From: Vanilla planifolia
Lineage: Eukaryota; Streptophyta; Magnoliopsida; Asparagales; Orchidaceae
Length of the DNA: 64,000 nucleotides
Assembly: GCA_023846275.1 (NCBI GenBank)
Contig: CM043869.1
Location: 22,612,237 to 22,676,236, forward strand
Direction: 5' to 3'
The translations under genes and the position numbers were made by a program. Below, one piece after another: positions 35,975-47,900 of this stretch. The notes under the pieces were generated by a model, which ran no database searches, was not told the origin of the DNA, and saw nothing but the letters and a program-made list of their open reading frames with translations. Position 1 is the first letter of the stretch, and each line of letters opens with the position of its first letter.

Positions 35975-38900
35975 GTAACATGATTCCTTGAGTTCTTGTG
36001 CTTCTCAAGGAAATTTTTTTTTTCTTCTATCGGTTTCTACACATCATAGCAGATTGAGTATTTGCATTGGAAGTCAGTTCATCAACAACCGTGTTGGTGT
36101 TCATACATTTAACTCTTGCTGTAAAAGCCAAGCAGCATTCTGTTCTTCCTGTACGTAAATTAGTAATGTGTGAAAGAGATTTACTTTTCTTTCTGCAGTA
36201 TGTGGTAATAGCTCCATGGGTTGCGCACAGTTTCTACCTTCTTGCAACGAGGGATTTGAAAGATGTTCCCTTAACTTACTTGGTGATCTTCCCTTCTCTG
36301 CTACTGAGAATGCTCCATAATCAGATTTGGATGAGCATCTCTCGCTTACAGACTGCAAAGAGCCCACACAAGATAGTTGATCGCGGCATAGACTTTGAGC
36401 AGGTTGATCGTGAGAGAAGCTGGTCAGTCATACAAAGCAATCAATTCACATTTCTGCAATAATTTCCATGCTAAATGCTAAATAAAGATTAACAGCTTTC
36501 TGTAGCAGTTTTTATGCAACAATGATTGATGGTTGCCAATAATTTTTAACTCTTTGGTATTAACTTCAATTTTTTTTTCAAATAAACGAAATATAAAATT
36601 CCAATCTGCATATAGTTAAACCAACCGAGGCATTTTTGAGGCCAACTTCTTCCTTATCATTCTCAAGAACTCTAGGCATAAAGAATCCACCTGATCAATA
36701 TATTATGGGTCAAATATAAAGCCTCTTGAACTCCCCCCATGACTTTTAAAAAAAATATACCTTCACCTATACATTTTATAAAGATATTTGTAAGTTTGTT
36801 TTGTATTTCTATGAATTAGATATCAATTTCATTTTTATCAACATGACCTTCAAATGATGTTTAATTTTTGTATGTTTTGTCAAGAGCTTGAATAGGATTC
36901 TTAATTAGGCATATGATACTAACATTATCACATCTAATTAGTACAATTCACTAATATATTTCATAATCTTTTAATTGTCTATTAAGTTAAAATATTTAAG
37001 CCATATTTCCACTAATATCAATATACTCAGTTTTGAATATGGAGTTCAATCGTACTTTTTTTTATCAAACCAAGAGAAAAATTGGTTACCAAAGAAATAA
37101 CATATTTTAAATGTGTTTTTTTATCAATTTTATAACACACATAATTAATATCACTAAATCCTATTAATTAAAACGAAACATTATTCTTAAGATTCTAATT
37201 TTCTAATTATCTTGATTAATTGTTTAGATATTCCTTTGATAACTTTTTGCTGTTATGTTTTTGGATTATGTTGAAATCTTTCATAAGAAGATACTAAAAA
37301 CTGTATGTGATCTATTAACTCTTAGATATAATAGAGATTCTATATTGATAGAATTTGGGATCTATGAGCTTTACATTGTTATCCTTATTTAACTAAGAAG
37401 AAGAGCTTGTAGATTTAAAAATAACTTCAAGATTTTTTACTTCAAATCTTTTAAAAAATTCACTTGAATATTATATGAGAGATGAATTTTTTTTTAAATC
37501 TTGCTTAAATTATAATCTTAGAAAGAATATCTTTTTCCTATTATATTCATTTCAAATTTAAAATTCAAAATTTTTGCAAATTCATTACAAATGCTAGTAG
37601 GAGTTGAATTGTCTCCAAGCGTGCCACTGGTTAAAAACTTTTTCAAAATTTGTATTTTACTTGACTGTAATATTTGCTGTAAATCTTGTCTTATTTTAAA
37701 TGATTATGTCATTATCATTTAGTTTGTTCTTGAACACCTATCTTATTCCTATTATGGGTTACACTTTTGGTTTTTCTACTAAGTCCCAAACCTCCTTTCC
37801 CACAAATTAATTTAGTTATTCTTACACCATTATGAATCCAAATTCATTTTCCAAAGCTTCTTTCACTATTTTAGGTTTACCTCAATTTAAAAAGCTAAGT
37901 CAATTATTTCTTTCTTTTAGTAAGAAAATCTATAAATAATTCTTAGAGGTCATTTTCATGATAGACAAGATATTTGGTTAACTTATATAAATGCTCACTT
38001 ATTCTTGATTCCCTTCTTGATCATTTAATGACATGTTTTTGTCTTCTAATCTTCATTTCAAAATATTTGACATCTTTGATAGAAATATTCAAATAATATT
38101 TCTAAGTCATTTATGTGTACAAACTTACCAATGATATAAGGAATTATAGAGATTTAAGGAGGATGGGATTCTAAATTTACATTAAACAAATACACACTAT
38201 CACCATGAAGACTATCTCAAAAATAAATTTGTTAGGGTAGGAAATCATGATATAATAGATTAAAGAAATCATATTGTTATTTTTTTAGTAGACATAGGGT
38301 TCTTAGAATTTGAAAATCCTCTGCATTCATACATTGAAAGGCAGCATAAGTCTCATATGAAGAAAAGCATGATGCTAGAAATTGTTGAGACTCGTTAGTT
38401 TGAGGAGAGGAAGGCTTATTTAGATTTGGAGGTTCTTCACCACTTTTCATTCATGGCCTTTCTCTGTAATTAATAAATCCCTTCAACCTTTAAGGCCATC
38501 AAGGAAGATAAAAACAAGATGAATCCTCGAAAAGAAACTTGAAAATAGAAAAGGAACTAAAAGATTCTATAAAAAGTTTGACAAGCGTAAGGAAAGAAAC
38601 TTGAATAATAAATTTGGATTGAAGAGAATGGCTCCAAGATTCTACCTGGATTCTACACTATGAATAGCTTCATGCTTTGATTAATAGAAATGCACTAAGT
38701 GTCCAACCAATTTGGGCAATTTATTGAATTTTTTACTGGTTTAAGCATCCAGTTTGCCTTGATTAGCCATTTGATCAACCTGAAATATTAATCCTGATAC
38801 ACTGAGCACTTTGCTATCTGCAACACTAGACTTCCAATTGATCTACAAAAAGTACTTTTTATTTTTTTTTAATTTTTATTTGATAAATTATTTTATTGAT

Positions 38901-41900
38901 TTATATAAGTTTTAATGAACTCAGAATGTATAATAATTGTGACATTCACATTAAGAAATTTCAAGCATGCAGTTCTACAATGTCAAAGTTCCTATGGATT
39001 CTTTATAATGGTTAAAATGTTTGGGGGTTTGGTAAAGAAATTAGCTAGCTGATCAGCGTTTGGAATTAATTTTCATCTCAGCATCACTTGGTAATACATT
39101 TTTTTTTTTTTTTTTTTTTTTTTAAGTAGATTTATTGATAAGGCAAAAGGTACAAGAGTTTTCCAAGCTACAAGGAGCTAGGAACTACATGAGCCCCAAT
39201 TTAGTAAGGGAGATAATTTCTGCACTGAACAGTGGACCAGACGGTCTAAGTAAATAGAGATTGGCTATGAACTTTTGAGTAGCCCATAGGAAGCGATCAG
39301 GAGTAGCCCCTTTACCATCTTGGGTTGCTGAATTCCAATTTTTCCAGGCCATCCAGCATATTGATGCTGGGATTGAGAAGGCTAAGGAGTTGATAATTGA
39401 TTTGTGGGACCACCAACTGAAAATCCGGGGAAGAGATGGCCACTTAATGTCAATGTCGAGGCGACGTTCAAACCAAGTCCATGTAGGTTTGGTGATCGAA
39501 CAATGCCAGAAGATGTGCTCCAAGGTATCAATCTGAGGACAAGAGGGGCACTTTGGAGCGAGAGAGATGCCAATAGACTGTATTCTGTGTGGTAATGGTA
39601 GTGCGTTGTTGGGTACTCTCCACACCAATATGGAGACTTTTGACGGAATTCTTTTGTGCCAAATAAGTTTATTGTGGTTGTATCTCTTGGGGACCGAGGG
39701 GATAGATGTTGCGCAGAAAATACCATAAGCGGAAGCGGAGGAGAAAGAACCACGTTTGTCGGAGCAGCATCCGAGCCAGAGACCTAGCCAATTGAGGTGG
39801 CTGGCAAGTCAGGTTGACTGGGCCTGAACCGGCAGCGATTGGGTCCTGAGGAGGCCGAATCGGATGAACCGGCCGAGTTGGGCGAACCGGGAATCCCCGA
39901 ACCGTCTTCTTCCTCCGCGCGAATGAAGAGCAGGGAATCACAGAACTTGACAAGGCGGCGCCAACTGTGCGAGTCTTGCTTGGTTGCCCGGATATTGTCG
40001 TCACGGGTCATGTACGCTTGGATGAGGAAGCGAGACCAAGGGGAGACCGTGTGGAGCAGCCTCCACCAGAGTTTCGCCGTTTGAGCTCGGATTAGCGCTT
40101 CTAGGTTAATAATGCCTATGCCTTGGTTTGATATAGGCCTCACGAGCTTGTTCCAGGCCACCCAGTGATGACGAGGGCCCTTGGAAGATTTGCCCCAGAA
40201 GAAGTTGGCCATTAAGCTATTGATAGCGGAGACTGTCTTCAGGGGAGGCGACCGAGCGGCGGATATGTATGCAGTCATCGAAGTAAGAACCGAGTTGATG
40301 AGTACCTGTCTGCCACCCATGGAGAGGAATTTGTTCTGCCACGAGGCGATGCGATGGCGAAGTTTGTCAAGTAATGGTTGAAAATGTCTGTCGCGTGGCA
40401 TACCGACGTCAAGCCAGCAGCCAAGGTACAGGACAGGGAGGCTAGCCGAGTGGAAACCGAGGAGACGGAGCGTTCTCTTCTTAGCACGAGTGGAAGAGTG
40501 ACGGGCGTGTATTACAGAAGTCTTCCCACAGTTTAGTTCAAGTGATGAGGCTTGAAGGAAATTCTGAAGAAGGGAAAACAAGTGCAGGAGTGATGCTTTT
40601 TTGCATGTTGAGAAGATCACCACATCATCCGCGAACGCAAGGTGGGTGATCGGGCGGCAGTGGACAAGAGTCGAGAAGGAGTCAAGGTTTCCAGCAGCAA
40701 AAGCCGCCGAGAGGGACCGACTAAGTGTATCCAGAGCAATACAGAACAGGGCCGGCGAGAGAGGGTCTCCCTGTCGCACACCGCAGCTCGGTTTGAAGAA
40801 ACCCTTTGGACGCCCGTTGACCAGCACCGAGAGCCACGTGGATTGGAGGACGTTGAGCACCATTGTGCAGAAAGTAGCGCTAAATCCCCGGCTCCGGAGC
40901 ACCGCGAGAAGAAAAGGCCATCCAATATTGTCGAATGCTGCTTTGAAGTCTAGTTTAAGTATGATATTGTTGTGCTTCCGGCGTCGGTTTAGGCGGGTGA
41001 TCATTTCCTCCATTAACAGAATGTTATCAGTGATGCTTCGTCCTTTAATGAAGGCGGTTTGCTCGGCTGAGATGATTGAAGGCATGATGGAAGCCAGTAG
41101 CTTGGAGAGAAGCTTGCCGACGACGTTGCATAGGGAGATTGGTCTGAAATCTGTAGGCGAGGACGCAGCCGTGGTCTTGGGGATGAGGCAGATCCACGCC
41201 GAGCCCAGGGCTCTCGGAATTGCCGAGCCCTCAAGGAATGCGTTTGCTACATCCACTAGATCCGTGGCGAGGAGTGTCCAGAATTGTTTGTAGAATTTGA
41301 CTGTGAAGCCGTCCGGCCCGGGGGCACTGGCGTCGGGCATTGAGGTGAGAATTGTCCGCAGCTCCTGGGCGTCTGTCAGCCTGGTAAGGGAGTCGTTCTG
41401 TGTTGGTGAAAGGGATGGTGGGGCGTAATGAAGAATTTTGTCAATGGCGGGTAGGCAGGCCGCCCGCCCACGAAAAGAGTCTTGAAAATGATTTATAAGA
41501 AGATTCTCCAATCCCTCATCCCCTTCCGTCCATTCGCCGTCTGGCTTTTTAAGTTTCTGGATGTGGAGCACATTCCTCTTAGACTTAACAGAGGCGTGGA
41601 AGTACCCAGTGTTTGCGTCTCCCTCCTTCAGCCACCGGAGACCCGCTTTCTGGCGCCAGAAGTCTTCTTCCGCGGCCAGACAATGATGAAGAGAAGTGTT
41701 CGCCGATTGTAACCGAGCTGCATTTATCTCATTTGGGGCATCAATTAAGGCAGCTTCCGCCTCCCTCACCTCCTGCTCAGCTTACCTGGAGTTGCTGAAG
41801 AGGTTGCCGTAGGTAGTCTTGTTCCAACATTTCAGCGCGGTCTTGAGTCGTGCCTGTTTACCAATGAATTTGTAAATGCCAGCCGCTGCGATTGGGGCAT

Positions 41901-44900
41901 TCCAAGAATGAGTAATCAGGTCCTCTAAACCCGGGTGAAGTAGCCAAGCATTTAAAAAGCGGAATGGCTTTGGCCCCCCGTTGCGATGGGACAGAGCACG
42001 GAAGAGGATTGGGGCATGATCGGAGGTGGAACGCGGGAGAATTTCGACAACTCCGTCCGGCGCCGCCTCCAGCCAAGCTGCATTATGAAGGAAGTAGTCC
42101 AACCGTTTTAGGACAATGGCGCCGCGCCTAATGCCCTGCCAGGTGAACGGACCCCCAATAGTTTGGGGTATAAGAAGGTTTGATTTCATCACGGCTACGT
42201 GGAAGTCGCCGGCATCACTATTGCGAAATCGAGCAGCACCAAGTTGATCCTGTTCCATCATGGTGACGTTGAAGTCACCGCAGATGCACCAGGGAGAATC
42301 TCCGACCATCTCGCAGGAGTCAGCGAGAAATTTCCACAAAGGTCGGCGAAGATTCCGGCAATGTTTTCCGTAGACCGCCGAGAGCCAGACATCAGAATTT
42401 GCTCCTTGAAAGGTTACCTGAACAGTCAAGGCTTGTTCGGAGAGGCGAGCTGGGCTAACCCGGCATTTGGAAGACCATAGTATCCAAATCTTTCCATTTG
42501 GGGAACTGAGGCCATCCTGCATATCGAATTTGAGGCAGAGGAGAGGTATGCTGTCGTCACCAAGGAATGGTTCAAGCAGAACGAGGACATCAATATGATG
42601 GGAGCGGATGAGTTGTCGGAGGCGGCCCGTGGAAGCTTTGCTGGCAGCCCCGCGGATGTTCCATGAGAGGACATTAATCATTGGGTGTGGTAGGCGATTT
42701 AGAGCCCGCCGCGCTTCTAGTACAAGGAGGGGAGATCACTACCTGGCCTCTGTTTTTTGCTCTGCGATTTTTGAGTTTACGGGGGGCCAACGGTGGAAAG
42801 TCCATCGTCATTTCTTCGTCCGTTGCCGAGTCCATTTTCGCCTCAGGCTGCGGAGGGGGATCCAGAATGACAACGTTTATTAGATTCCCCGAATTAGTCT
42901 GCAATGCTCCTTCCCGGAATTCTGTAGTGTCATTGGAGACCCATTTAAGGGTGCATAAGGTGAGACAGCTTCAGCTGTTGGAGAGTGGAGAGAATTCAAC
43001 TCGTTCGTTGAAGTTGCATCTGCAATGTAGATTTCCTGGGAAGATGGAGAGGGAGTGAGAGTTGATTCAGGTCCTCTGTGCCGAATTTGTTCGGCCTGCC
43101 GGTCATTTGTAATTGAATTGTACTCCGGAGCTGTTTGGGGTAGAAGATTCGAATTATTTATGGGCTGAGTCTCTGTCTGTAGGATAGCTGGCATGGTCTT
43201 GTCCTGAATGTCGACCAGCGCCGTCTGGAGAGTGGGCCCGCCCGCACGATGTTGTTTAGCTCTTGTCCCGACTGAAGGTCATATTGAGGAGATGATCCCG
43301 CCGATTTTGCAGGCGGCAGGGGAAGCGATGTCAGAGGAGATTTGGGAGAGGAGCACTGGCCCAAATCATGAACAGGAGATCTTGGCGAGGAGCTTTCCGA
43401 GCGCGGCGAAGATACGATCGGACTCTTACCTTTATCCGAAGTGGGGCCGCCGGGCAGTGGGTTATTCCTACAGACATCTCTGCTGTGCCCAATGGTAAGG
43501 CATTGGGAGCAGTAATTTGGTTTATTCTCATAGGTAATAGGTTGCCAAAAACCGCCCACATGCACGCCGGGATGAGCCGAAATCCGAATCCGTTTAGGTA
43601 GTTCCTTAGTAACGTCAAGTTCTACGCATACCTTGGCGACGTGCGGTCGCGAGACGGACGCCGTCGCCGTATCAAGTTTCAGGGGCTTACCAATGGCCGC
43701 CGCCATTGAGAATAGAATAGCTTTGTCAAAGAGATGCAGCAGCAGGTTAGCGAAGGAGATCCAGACAGGGGCAGTCGTCGGCTCAGCTTCGAAGCGAAAT
43801 TCCGGCGACCATTTTAGCAGTCGCATTGGGAATTCGAGTATGTACCAGATGGTTTTGAGCCAACAGAACAAATAGTCTTCTTCGAGTGCAAATCGAAGGA
43901 TGACATGCCGGGAGTTGAGGAGCCCGACAGTGACCACACCGCGGAAGCCGGCTTTGGCCAGGGACGAGCGAATGACTTCCAGAGTTGGGCAGCCGTGGGA
44001 AAATTTGTCTACCAGTGCGAGTTTGAAGGGTTCAGCCAGCTTCGTGACCTCCTCCGGCGAGACCGTAATCTCAGGCTCTCCATGGAAAACAGTAGCACGA
44101 CGTGGTTTGCACGGTGGAGGCCTGGCACCCCCACCTAGCACCTCAACGAAGGATCTGTTGAAGTGGTGAGATGCTAATGTGTTTCATATTTGAAGGTTGA
44201 ATTAGATGTTTTGCTAAACATATTGTACTCATGTTATTACACCTAATGGAAATACGGTGTCACTTATATCCAAACTCTTTTAGCTACTAGTTTAATGATA
44301 AGACTTGAGGTACATAGCTCTGAATGATTGTACTAAGCCTTCATTATTGATAAGCTACTGAATTTTGTTTCTTACATGACCATGAAATCTGTACACTCCC
44401 AAGAAATCATCATATTCTAAGTGTGTTCTTTTGAACCACTTTGCAACATGTAAAGTTCACATCAAAGTGTGCAACAAATGAAAAGCTAATGTAAAATATC
44501 TATAATAAAAGTAAGACATCATTCCATTGAACCTTCATGAAACCTAGCACGCATTCATTAGATATAATATTAGGTCAACTTGTCATAGTAGAAAAAAGTT
44601 TTTTTGTTAATTACCTCACTATATTCACCTTTATCTATTTCAACATAGTGGTACAAGTATGCTTCAGAAATTTAGGCCCTTGTAACACCAACATCTTCAA
44701 GTTCTTTAGTATATTTGGTTGGTAGCTTGTCATCATATTTACTTAAAGGAAGTCAACTAATTCTTTACACATCATCTCAAACTGCTTAATCAAGCATTCT
44801 ACAAATTTTTTTTACATAAATCAATTTTTATAGATCTAAAAATAATCGGTTTTATATTGATTTGTACAATTAGGCTGTAAAAACTCGAGGATGAAACAAG

Positions 44901-47900
44901 TGTGGAGTGCTTGTCAACTTATAGTGGGATCACTAGAAAAAGAGTGCTCCTGATAAGCTTTTAAATGAGAGATAAAGAGATAAACAGTCCCATATGAAAA
45001 AAAAGAATAATTATAAGATTTATGTGTGCGACTATAATATTAAGAGATTGATATACATTTTGAGAATAAAATCCACTTTAATTGATATATGATAACAAAA
45101 AAATTGACATATCTCGATATAACGAGTCCAGATAATTACATATGGTATCAAAATGATACTTCCAATATCATGATATAGTTTGAAGATGAAACAACAGGAA
45201 GATAGTAAGTCTATAACACTTACGACAGTAGAGTCAGAAGTAACCACCAAGTTATGTCTTAGGTGTAGAATCATAAAATAAGAAGTATCTCTTAGTAGAC
45301 TTCTAGATAGAGAGATTCTCATATCAAAAAAGAAAAAAAAATATGAATTATCTTTAAGAAGTCCTCCATCAATCATATTGTTTGATCTCTCATGTTCAAC
45401 CTTAGTCCTCTTAATCAATTAGATGGAAGGTTGAAAAATTCAATAGACCATCCATCCTTGAAACAAAAATTGACACATCGATTTGTAGGTCTCCTTCTAT
45501 TTCATAATCATTCAAATAAATTCTTTTTTCACATAACTATATAATCTACTAATTTATGCACACATAATTCAATATTTTTCTTCTAAACCCACAATGAATT
45601 CATGATTCAAAATGAAACTAGATTTTTTTAACATATTATCAAACACATGAATTTGATAATAACCAAATTCTATAAAATTGACAAATAAAATTAAATTTAG
45701 ATTCAAAGGAAGTATTCTTATTACAACACTTTGTTTCTCCTCTTCATTTCCAATGATTTCTCTCTTCAGTTCCAAGCTTTCCTTCTCTAGTTCTTCCCTT
45801 TCTTTCTAGTCCAACCATTTCTCTTTCTTTCTTTCTATAAAATCCTTTGCTCTCTTAGTTTCTTTCCAAAACAACCAACTAGCTATTATTTGAATGAGGG
45901 GGCTTTAATGCAAGAAACTTAAGGTAGATAGGGTTGAGAGGAATTAAATAAAATATTTGGATACTTCTTCACAACACAAATGTCATATTTTCTAATATTT
46001 TTTTTAAAATTCATATCAAATTCATTCAATCTCAAAGAATTATAAATAAAACACTTTTGAATTTGTATCATTGTACCGTGTTTAATTATATAATTATTTT
46101 CAAAATTTGAGAAATTCCATATAATTGCATGCTTTACAAAACACAAAATCTAACATTTTACTTTTCAACCAGAATTTCATATTGTAAGTATCAAACCTGA
46201 TATAATAAAATTGTTTACAACTTTATTCATCATATTTATATCATTTAACTAGATTTATATAGAAAAAAAATGTTAAGGTGTTACATTCTCCCCATTGTAC
46301 TTAAATTTTATCCTTAAAATTTTAGAAAAATGCTGGATATTTTTTCATCACTTGAGATTTAACTTCCTAGATAACTTTTAACTCATATTGATTATGCTAT
46401 GAACTTTGACCATTGCTGTTAATTTATTTTTTGACATATTTTCTTTTTTATTTAGAATTCATACGAGCATTTTCTCATAGGTCATGTTCATTATAATTGT
46501 TAACATGGTTAAGGATCTAAAAAAAACTTTGTCAATGAAAAGAAATTGTTGCATCATAAATATTAGCTAACTATGATGGCAATGCTATACAATTAAGTCA
46601 CTTGCTCATTCTTTTTAACACTCTTCATTATGCTTACTTTTATAAACATAATAAACATATGACCATTTTTTTTAAAATTCAATATTTTTATATCTTTCAC
46701 CAAAACACTTTCTTTGCTTATCATGTTTTGCTTGAATCCTTTCATGAATAATTTTTATCTTTTTTATTAATGCATCCATAATGTTAGACCTAATTACTAT
46801 TCTTTCTCTATCTTAATACCAACTCAAAAGGAGAATAGAATTTCCTCACATAATTCTTCATATGACAATATGTCAATACTAGATTATTATTATATATAAA
46901 TTCAATCAATGACAAATATCTTTTCTAGCTCTCTCCAAAATCTAATATACACAATCTCAATAGGTCTTTCAAAGTTTAATAGTGTTATTTGATTGTTCAT
47001 CTATTTATAGATGAAACATAATTATAAATTTCAATTGTGTCAAAACTTTCATGTACACTTCTTCGAAAGTGTTGCATAAATTTTGATCTCAATAAAAAAT
47101 AATTATTTTGAACACACCATGTAATTTAATTATTTATTTCACATAGAATTTAATCATTTTTTTTTGTAAAAATAAGTTATTTTTATTGACAAAAATTGCA
47201 TCAACTTAGTTTATCAAGTACGACTCAAATAAAATTATGTTATACTTATGTTGACATCCTAATAACAAAATTTATAGTGATTTCTTTGCATTTTCACTTT
47301 AAGTCTATAAAGTTCTTTTTTAATTTGTTGATAAATCAAATATTTTTTTACCCAACTTATTACGTCTCGTTTCATATCTGCTTATTGATATCTTTGTTTC
47401 AACTCTTGATAAATTTTATTATTATTTTGATATATTAAATATCACTAATTTTGAGATTTTTTTAATAATAATTGGTTTAGTTATTTGTGTTTAGGAACAC
47501 ATAATATATCCTAAAACATTAAGACTCCCTTCTCATGTAATTTCAAAATCAAAGTCTATCTTTCATATACTTTTTACATCAACTTTTGCAGTTTTAGGTC
47601 TTACTTTCGATCTTTTTTTATGGGCACTAACCAATCTAAAATTATTGATGTTTGAAATGGCAAATCAGTGTTCCCCAATATATCAATTTCCAATTGTATT
47701 CTATTCAATTGAAAAATCAAATGCTTCTCATTTTCTTTAATCATTATTATATTGATATTTTCTTGTCTACTTAGAACATAAACTAAAATATTAATCTTTG
47801 TGAATAATAATTATTTTTAAATCATACTTTTTAACAAATTCTAGTCATCTTCTTTGTGTTAATTTTAATTCTTTTTTAGCAAAATATATTTTAAATTCCT

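Larger units (their letters stand above)
39099..44170 (-). mobile_element. LINE (non-LTR retrotransposon) inserted antisense in CER1 intron 2
   Basis: A GC-rich 5-kb island in an AT-rich intron. Its 3' end on the - strand is marked by 25 T on the + strand (39099-39123), the poly(A) tail. From the - strand 5' end: ORF1 (44141-42674), ORF2 endonuclease and reverse transcriptase (42681-39784), and a C-terminal RNase-H/zinc-finger-like part (39800-39185). The organisation is that of plant L1-type LINEs. No target-site duplication was found and the 5' boundary is set only by base composition, so 5' truncation is possible. It is much better preserved than the other elements nearby, hence younger. 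Confidence 0.93.

Noticed and set aside
36067..36198. In-frame ATG extension upstream of CER1 exon 2
   Set aside because: It lies in intron 1. The TTTCTGCAG acceptor at 36198 and continuity of exon 1 with Y-V-V-I-A-P-W give a better gene model.
40601..41293. 230-codon open frame on the + strand
   Set aside because: It lies antisense to the LINE reverse transcriptase in a GC-rich stretch where stops are rare. Its translation shows no family motif.
43208..44169. Several 77-96-codon + strand frames
   Set aside because: They are antisense shadows of LINE ORF1.
39060..44220. Target-site duplication flanking the LINE
   Set aside because: The bases left of the oligo(T) and right of the 5' boundary were compared, and no repeat of 7 bp or more in matching position was found.
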